From NCBI GenBank assembly GCA_041497995.1, contig JBGQHM010000276.1, forward strand, positions 1 through 9,196: a DNA stretch of 9,196 nt, given 5' to 3'. The DNA comes from DATKMS01 sp041497995. GTDB lineage: Bacteria; Desulfobacterota; Binatia; HRBIN30. Shown here piece by piece: positions 1 through 3,755 of this stretch; position 1 is the first letter of the stretch, and every line of letters begins with the position of its first letter. A program made the position numbers and the translations under genes. The notes below the pieces were generated by a model, which worked only from the letters and a program-made list of their open reading frames with translations, was not told where the DNA came from and ran no database searches.

Positions 1-566
1 AGGAGATCCCGGCCACGACGTTGGGTTCCTGCCTGACGCCGGTCTACGAGTTCCTGTCGCTTACAGAGTCGAGCGAGTACATCACCAGCGAGCTCGATTG
101 GGCGAAGCTGCTCATCGAGCAAGAGAAGCTCGATCCCAGCGCGCCCGAGTTTGCGCAACGCTTCGCCGCTTTGAAGAAGCGCACGGCAATGTACTCCGAA
201 GCGCGCATTCATCCGCGGCTGCCGGACAACTACCCAATCCTGTGCTTCTACCCCATGGCCAAGGCGCGTCGCGATCAGGACAACTGGTTCCGCCTCAGCT
301 TCGAGCAGCGCAAGCAGTACATGATCGCACACGGCAACTCCGGGCGGCGCTATGCCGATCGGGTGACACAGCTCATCACCACGTGCACGGGCATCGACGA
401 CTGGGAGTGGGGTGTGACGCTATTCTCCCGCGACCTCAAGGCGATCCGCGACATCGTCTACGAGCTGCGCTACGACCAGGCCAGCGCCATCTACGGTCTC
501 TTCGGCTCGTTCTACATTGGTATTCGCTTTGCGCCGGAACAACTGGCGACGGTTCTGCATCTGTAG
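1..566 (+). CDS. hemQ: Coproheme decarboxylase HemQ/ChdC (chlorite dismutase family), 5' partial
   Basis: The enzyme oxidatively decarboxylates coproheme III to haem b, the last step of the coproporphyrin-dependent haem pathway, in the cytoplasm. The reading frame is open from the window edge (first full codon at 3), so the start lies outside. A TTG at 21 is only an internal codon: about 181 residues follow it, whereas the family is usually about 230-260. The visible part matches the second half of Bacillus HemQ as I recall it. CFYPMAK carries the catalytic Tyr (codon 249-251) and nearby Lys (261-263) equivalent to Tyr145/Lys149 of the S. aureus enzyme. DNWFRLSFEQRK and AHGNSGR follow, the latter with the proximal haem-ligand His at codon 330-332. 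Then come DDWEWGVTLFSRD and a C-terminal FGSFYIGIRF. The Tyr and Lys argue for coproheme decarboxylase rather than true chlorite dismutase. The next gene starts 40 bp downstream on the same strand. Confidence 0.93.
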   Translation, partial: EIPATTLGSCLTPVYEFLSLTESSEYITSELDWAKLLIEQEKLDPSAPEFAQRFAALKKRTAMYSEARIHPRLPDNYPILCFYPMAKARRDQDNWFRLSFEQRKQYMIAHGNSGRRYADRVTQLITTCTGIDDWEWGVTLFSRDLKAIRDIVYELRYDQASAIYGLFGSFYIGIRFAPEQLATVLHL

Positions 567-606
567 TGACTGCCAGCCTGACTCGGGCGTGTCGGAAGGA
601 GAAGGC

Positions 607-1362
607 ATGCGGACGACGATGCTTGCGATCCTGCTGTTGGTGATGACTGCGGCGACCGCACGTGCCGAGATGGAGAATCTCCACCAGTTCCTGCACAACG
701 CTGAGACGACGGCGCAGCTGACGGCGGCGCTGCGCGGCGACGGCACGTTCGAAGTCACGTCAGGCAGTGGGACTCGCCGGGACCAAGTCGTGACGCTGCT
801 CCGCCCCGTGGCGGAGACTTATGTTGAGCTGCATCACGAGGGGACGAAGGCATTGATCGTTGGCAGCGGGGATCAGGCGTATCGTCTGACGAAAGGCGCC
901 AGCAAGGCCGAGCCGTTTCCACCCGATGCGACGTTTGCCGACAGCGACTTCACGCGTGAGGACCTCGAACCCTTCCGCATGGCGCGCTACAAAGACGCGC
1001 GCATCTCAGACGAAACCGGGTCCGAGCTGACGGTGACTCTTTTTCCGGGCAGCTCGCAATACAGCCTAGTGGTCATCACCTTCGATCGCGAGAAACAGGT
1101 GCCGGTGAAGGTCCTTTACTATCGGGACACACTCAACAACCTCGTCAAGATGCGGCGTGACGAGAGCCACGTGCTGGTCGGACGCAAATGGATGCCGACC
1201 AGCATCACCATGGAGACTTTCAAGCTGCGCACGCAGACAACCTTCAACTTGCGCTGGAGCCAAGAGCCGACGTTCCCGCCGGAACTTTTCGATCAGGTGT
1301 TTCTGCCGCGGCCATCGAACATCGTCTGGCCGGCGGCGGCGACGCCACCGCCCGCTCCGTAG
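607..1362 (+). CDS. LolA-like outer membrane lipoprotein-sorting family protein, periplasmic
   Basis: A 251-residue exported protein. I chose the ATG at 607 because it follows an AAGGAG ribosome site (596-601, 5-nt gap) and begins a clean signal peptide: MRTTM, a Leu/Ile/Val/Met core, and cleavage after ATARA (residue 20). The longer frame from 517 would overlap hemQ and bury the signal peptide. The mature part looks like the LolA_like family ('outer membrane lipoprotein-sorting protein'). It has the FADSDFTREDL motif at residues 110-120, alternating beta strands (LTVTLFP, SLVVITFD), then VPVKVLYYRD and the NNLVKMRR/WMPTSITM segments typical of the half-barrel fold. It ends in a Pro/Ala tail. 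Such proteins often accompany RND-type or lipid exporters, but no exporter is visible here. The role is inferred from fold only: binding of an acyl chain or lipoprotein in the periplasm. The stop codon TAG is part of a 5-bp duplication flanking the insertion immediately downstream. Confidence 0.8.
   Translation: MRTTMLAILLLVMTAATARAEMENLHQFLHNAETTAQLTAALRGDGTFEVTSGSGTRRDQVVTLLRPVAETYVELHHEGTKALIVGSGDQAYRLTKGASKAEPFPPDATFADSDFTREDLEPFRMARYKDARISDETGSELTVTLFPGSSQYSLVVITFDREKQVPVKVLYYRDTLNNLVKMRRDESHVLVGRKWMPTSITMETFKLRTQTTFNLRWSQEPTFPPELFDQVFLPRPSNIVWPAAATPPPAP
1358..1362. repeat. Left copy of 5-bp target-site duplication (CGTAG)
   Basis: CGTAG directly abuts the left terminal inverted repeat of the 119-bp element, and its last three bases are the stop codon of the LolA-like gene. 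The matching copy is at 1482-1486. Confidence 0.6.
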
Positions 1363-1380
1363 AGTTTGTGAAAAAATCGA

Positions 1381-1408
1381 CCTCAGGCCTCGGACCTCAG
1401 ACCTCAGG
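1381..1408 (+). repeat. Four tandem imperfect heptamers inside the element
   Basis: Four consecutive 7-base units read CCTCAGG, CCTCGGA, CCTCAGA and CCTCAGG. They form the left arm of the palindromic element. The right arm (about 1430-1460, read on the other strand) contains degenerate related units such as CCTCAGA. Confidence 0.6.
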
Positions 1409-1410
1409 GT

Positions 1411-1429
1411 CCCGAATTCCGGGGTTTTT
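1411..1429 (+). terminator. Possible intrinsic terminator at the centre of the element
   Basis: CCCG (1411-1414), loop AATTC and CGGG (1420-1423) form a short GC stem, followed after one G by five T residues (1425-1429). It sits 50 bp downstream of the LolA-like stop and could end the hemQ-side transcript. The stem is only 4-5 bp, so this is a weak call. Confidence 0.3.
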
Positions 1430-1481
1430 CCTGAAGCCAGAGGCTTTGATGTCTGAGGCCCAGACGAAAAGTTCACAAACT

Positions 1482-1486
1482 CGTAG
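1482..1486. repeat. Right copy of 5-bp target-site duplication (CGTAG)
   Basis: CGTAG directly abuts the right terminal inverted repeat of the 119-bp element. It is identical to 1358-1362. Confidence 0.6.
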
Positions 1487-1510
1487 GGGTACGGTACGCC
1501 GTGCCGCTAC
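1483..1510 (-). other. Hairpin at the 3' end of the Spy-like gene
   Basis: GTAGGGGTACGG (1483-1494) can pair with CCGTGCCGCTAC (1499-1510) around a TACG loop, with one G-G mismatch and one G-T pair on the plus strand. It overlaps the stop codon of the minus-strand LTxxQ gene. There is no clear T-tract, so it may only weakly terminate or protect a transcript. Confidence 0.3.
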
Positions 1511-2025
1511 GGCTCTTCGGTCGCGCCGTTTCCTTTCTGACCACGCCGCCCGCCGCCGCCGTGCCGGCCTTGCATGGCGCGGCGGATCTCTCCTTGCAAC
1601 TCGCGCCGAAATAAAATGAGTTTGGCTTGTTGCTCGACCGTGAGAACTTTCTGCATTTCGTGAAAGGTCTCCTCCGGGACGAGCGCGATCTTCTGATCAA
1701 TGTCATTCCCGTCGCTCACCAATTTGCTGAGCTCCGCAGAATCGGCGGGTTTCTTCGCCAGCGCCGTGCGCAGCTGATCCTCCAACCCCTGGCGCTGCTT
1801 GACCAGCTGCTGCCGTCGCTCGTCGGACTGGCGCACGATGGTGCTCACTTTGATCGCGTCCTGATCGTTCAGGTTCAGCGCATCGACGATTCGTAGGACC
1901 AGGAAGGTCCGCGCGCGTTCGCGACGCGGCGGCGCGTCGGCATGTGGTACCGCTGCGGGTTGTGCGTATGCCGCCGGTGAGAGCAGGGCGAGCGCGAGCG
2001 CGGTCGTGAGTGCAGTTCGTTTCAT
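1507..2025 (-). CDS. Periplasmic LTxxQ (Spy/CpxP/CnrX superfamily) protein
   Basis: A 172-residue exported, mostly alpha-helical protein. The ATG at 2025-2023 follows a GGAGGG ribosome site. The signal peptide is MKRT, an Ala/Leu core, and cleavage after PAAYA (about residue 21). The mature region begins with a charged PPRRERARTF stretch, followed by helices with a degenerate first motif (LNLNDQD, residues 50-56) and a clear second LTVEQQ motif (residues 128-133). It ends in a Gly/Arg/Lys-rich tail (about 153-168). This family includes the stress chaperones Spy and CpxP and the metal sensors CnrX/ZraP. The only obvious metal-type residues are His28, His122 and Met124, not a full CnrX ligand set. 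It lies 37 bp behind the anti-sigma gene, so it is probably the third gene of that operon. It may be a periplasmic sensor or modulator of the anti-sigma factor, or a sigma-controlled chaperone. Confidence 0.8.
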   Translation of the reverse strand: MKRTALTTALALALLSPAAYAQPAAVPHADAPPRRERARTFLVLRIVDALNLNDQDAIKVSTIVRQSDERRQQLVKQRQGLEDQLRTALAKKPADSAELSKLVSDGNDIDQKIALVPEETFHEMQKVLTVEQQAKLILFRRELQGEIRRAMQGRHGGGGRRGQKGNGATEEP

Positions 2026-2062
2026 GGTTTCCCTCCGTCTGTCCGTCCTTCTGGATGGTGCA

Positions 2063-2698
2063 TCATCCGATAGTGCCGATCAGATCGTCGACTCCCTCGA
2101 GGTCTGCATCGCTCAGGTCGGTTTCGTCCGGCACGTGTGACAGCGGATGCGTACCGACAAGGTCGCCGACCGCGAGAGCCGCAAACGCGACCTCCTCTTC
2201 CTGTGGAAGGTAGTTGAGAGATTCATCGGCTGGGGTAACCGCCTCGGCGAGATCGCCCAGTGCAAGGAGGATGTCGGTGTCGAGCGCCGCGAGCTGCGCT
2301 GCCATTGCTGCGCTATCCGATTCGCGGGGATGCTCCGCAACTCGGTACACCGACAGCGCCAGGAGAAGAGCGAATGCCGCAGCGATCGGATAGCGCCACA
2401 GGCTGAGCCGTAGTGCGTCGCGCAGCCATTCCAAGCTCCAGCCGGAGCGGGGTTCCGGCAGGTTGCGAATGGCGCGGCCGATTGCGTCGCGCTGTTGGAG
2501 CCAAAAAGTGTCGCCCGGATCGGGGACACTCGATGCGCTCATTGCGTGGGGCAGATTCCGCAGCGCCTCGAGATCGGCGCGACACGACGGGCAGCCGGCG
2601 AGATGGCGCTCGATCCGCTGCCGTTGCGATGCATCGAGGACACCGTCGGCGTGGTCGACGAGCCACGATTGATAGCGGCGGCACTGCCACCGGGTCAT
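2063..2698 (-). CDS. Zinc-finger transmembrane anti-sigma factor
   Basis: A 211-residue protein whose start ATG overlaps the sigma gene's stop as ATGA (2695-2698), the usual coupling of an ECF sigma factor to its inhibitor. The N-terminal domain has the ZAS-type zinc motif His32-x3-Cys36-x2-Cys39 (HLAGCPSC), with an upstream Cys6 as likely fourth ligand. By family it should hold the sigma factor at the membrane from the cytoplasmic side. One membrane segment lies at about residues 103-118 (YPIAAAFALLLALSVY). The remaining about 90 residues would be periplasmic and are strikingly acidic (QEEEV, DETDLSDADLEGVDD), which might bind metal or the basic LTxxQ protein encoded next; that part is inference. 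Release would be by regulated proteolysis or conformational change, but the trigger cannot be read from the sequence. Confidence 0.87.
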   Translation of the reverse strand: MTRWQCRRYQSWLVDHADGVLDASQRQRIERHLAGCPSCRADLEALRNLPHAMSASSVPDPGDTFWLQQRDAIGRAIRNLPEPRSGWSLEWLRDALRLSLWRYPIAAAFALLLALSVYRVAEHPRESDSAAMAAQLAALDTDILLALGDLAEAVTPADESLNYLPQEEEVAFAALAVGDLVGTHPLSHVPDETDLSDADLEGVDDLIGTIG

Positions 2699-3324
2699 GA
2701 GTCACTCTCCCGCAACCAGCCCCGCAACCGCGTGATGGCATGGTGGTAGTTCACTTTGGCGGAATTTTCGCTCATCCCCTCCACGCGGGCGATTTCCTTG
2801 AAGGGCAGGTCGCTGAAGATGCGCAGCGTCAGCACCTCGCGCTGGCGCAGTGGCAGCCGAGCAATGAGCCGTTCCAACAGCGCCTTCCAGCTGGCGGTGC
2901 CGCTTTCCGTTTCGGTAGCGGGGGCAGCCAAGTCGGCCTCGCGCACGTCATCGAGGGATACATGCTGTCGGGTGTGGTCGGAACGATGGAGCTGCCGGCA
3001 TTGATTCAGGGCGATTTGATGCAGCCACGTTTTAAAAGTGGATCGTCCGGAGAACTGGGCCAGGTGGGTGTATGCCTGGAGGAAGGAGGTCTGCACGATG
3101 TCTGCTGCCTGGTCGTGATCGTGGACGAAGCGATAGGCGAAGGCGTAGAGCGGTTTTTGGTAACGTTCGACGAGCACATCGAAGTCCGCGCGCCGTCCGG
3201 CAAGCGTCCCCCGAATGAGTGCCACGTCGTCCAGTGCAGGAGCCGGCTCCACGTTGGTATCGCGTCGGGCTCGAGTACCGCGGGGTACCCGGATGGGCTT
3301 ACCGGCATCCTGCCGTGGTTGCAA
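2695..3324 (-). CDS. ECF-family RNA polymerase sigma factor (RpoE-like)
   Basis: A 209-residue group 4 sigma factor. The sigma-2 region covers about residues 48-114: FDVLVERYQKPLYAFAYRF, then DQAADIVQTSFLQAY (core polymerase binding), then STFKTWLHQIALNQCR (-10 recognition). The sigma-4 region at about 147-203 has LPLRQREVLTLRIF and a helix-turn-helix, PFKEIARVEGMSENSAKVNYH (-35 recognition). No region 3 is present, as expected for the group. The start is TTG at 3324-3322. An in-frame TGA lies immediately upstream (3327-3325), so translation cannot begin earlier. GAGG at 3337-3334 is the likely ribosome site, with a 9-nt gap. A GTG at codon 25 (3252) is an alternative, giving a more standard length but without a good ribosome site. 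The anti-sigma gene follows with a 4-bp overlap. Confidence 0.9.
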   Translation of the reverse strand: MQPRQDAGKPIRVPRGTRARRDTNVEPAPALDDVALIRGTLAGRRADFDVLVERYQKPLYAFAYRFVHDHDQAADIVQTSFLQAYTHLAQFSGRSTFKTWLHQIALNQCRQLHRSDHTRQHVSLDDVREADLAAPATETESGTASWKALLERLIARLPLRQREVLTLRIFSDLPFKEIARVEGMSENSAKVNYHHAITRLRGWLRESDS

Positions 3325-3335
3325 TCACCGTTACC

Positions 3336-3359
3336 TCATTGCACTTGTGCGCCCTCCAT
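3336..3359 (-). CDS. Seven-codon leader ORF (MEGAQVQ) upstream of the sigma gene
   Basis: An ATG at 3359-3357 is preceded by GAGGAGA (3372-3366) at an ideal 6-nt gap, a much better ribosome site than that of the sigma gene itself. It reads seven codons and stops with TGA at 3338-3336. That stop overlaps the GAGG ribosome site of the sigma gene, whose TTG start is 11 nt further on in another frame. The arrangement would allow translational coupling. It could also be chance, since the ORF is very short and its peptide has no recognisable attenuation codons. Confidence 0.3.
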   Translation of the reverse strand: MEGAQVQ

Positions 3360-3450
3360 TCGTGGTCTCCTCAGCTGGTAGATGCGTCGTCGAAGTCGTG
3401 CGCTTCATAAACCCAGTTGCTCCTTCGATTGGTGAGACGAGGGTGCAGAA

Positions 3451-3477
3451 GAGAAGGTTAAATGTGACGCTCGTTCC
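3451..3477 (-). promoter_or_regulatory. Candidate ECF-type promoter for the sigma operon
   Basis: On the minus strand GGAAC (3477-3473) resembles the conserved -35 AAC motif of many ECF sigma promoters. An 18-nt spacer then leads to TCTC (3454-3451), which weakly fits the -10 element. The spacing is right for an E. coli sigma-E type promoter. It would place the start of transcription about 120 nt before the sigma start codon and would imply autoregulation. The -10 match is poor. Confidence 0.3.
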
Positions 3478-3569
3478 ATGGGCGAGTTGACGCGGCAAGT
3501 GGCCCCTGTTCGAAGGACCGGCAGACGCGACTGCTGCCGCCGCCTTCAGCGTACCGGTCGAGAATCCGG

Positions 3570-3598
3570 TTTACTTTGCATGGCATTTGCTCTAATTC
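3570..3598 (+). promoter_or_regulatory. Weak candidate housekeeping promoter for the lipoprotein operon
   Basis: TTTACT (3570-3575) could act as a -35 box with TAATTC (3593-3598, 17-nt spacer). TCTAAT (3591-3596, 15-nt spacer) is an alternative -10 box with a better hexamer but a short spacer. This is the most AT-rich stretch before the operon, but neither reading is a strong match. Confidence 0.25.
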
Positions 3599-3739
3599 GG
3601 GAAAGGTTTTTGTGCCAGATGCTGATCGCTCGACGGACGCGCTGGGTCGATGTCTTCGTCAATAGGAGACGTGGCCATGTTGACCGGACCCGCAACCAGG
3701 AGGAATGAGTTTGCACAGCCGCTGCTGGTCCGTCCCTGT

Positions 3740-3749
3740 GGAGGGAGGG
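3740..3749 (+). promoter_or_regulatory. Ribosome binding site deciding the lipoprotein start (GTG 3756)
   Basis: GGAGGGAGGG lies 6 nt before GTG at 3756. The upstream alternatives are an ATG at 3705, only 1 nt after AGGAGG (3698-3703), and a TTG at 3711, 7 nt after that same AGGAGG. Only the GTG places a standard-length lipoprotein signal peptide at the N terminus. Confidence 0.6.
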
Positions 3750-3755
3750 TGGCAG

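Larger units (their letters stand above)
1363..1481. mobile_element. MITE-like palindromic insertion, 119 bp, with CGTAG target duplication
   Basis: The ends are perfect 10-bp inverted repeats: AGTTTGTGAA at 1363-1372 and TTCACAAACT at 1472-1481. The five bases CGTAG lie directly outside on both sides (1358-1362 and 1482-1486), as expected for a transposase-generated target duplication. The interior is an imperfect palindrome: GGCCTCGGACCTCA on the left pairs with TGATGTCTGAGGCC on the right (two mismatches), around a CCCG-AATTC-CGGG centre. No ORF is long enough to encode a transposase, so it would be a non-autonomous element. The left duplication includes the TAG stop of the LolA-like gene, so that protein is unchanged. 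I have seen no second copy in this window; copies elsewhere in the genome would be decisive. Confidence 0.65.
3325..3755. other. Divergent intergenic control region, no convincing gene
   Basis: About 430 bp separate the leftward sigma gene from the rightward lipoprotein gene. The region holds the leader ORF, the two candidate promoters and an inverted repeat ACCGG/CCGGT (3553-3557 and 3566-3570). A 76-codon plus-strand frame (3478-3708) is Arg-rich, lacks a ribosome site and shows no family features, so I do not call it. Otherwise I see nothing. Confidence 0.55.

Noticed and set aside
517..606. Longer start for the LolA-like gene (30 extra residues)
   Set aside because: It would overlap hemQ and place the signal peptide internally; ATG 607 has a good ribosome site.
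98..643. 181-codon plus-strand frame over hemQ
   Set aside because: A high-GC shadow of hemQ in another frame; Arg/Ala-rich and without motifs.
2313..2741. Minus-strand 142-codon frame overlapping the anti-sigma gene
   Set aside because: Arg/Pro-rich out-of-frame shadow of the sigma/anti-sigma junction.
3575..3591. TTGCATGGCATTTGC looked like a sigma-54 promoter
   Set aside because: The GG and GC elements are only about 5 bp apart instead of the required 10 and in the wrong arrangement.
3478..3708. 76-codon plus-strand frame ending in ATGA overlap with ATG 3705
   Set aside because: Arg-rich composition, no ribosome site and no family features. The overlap is with a start codon I think is not used.
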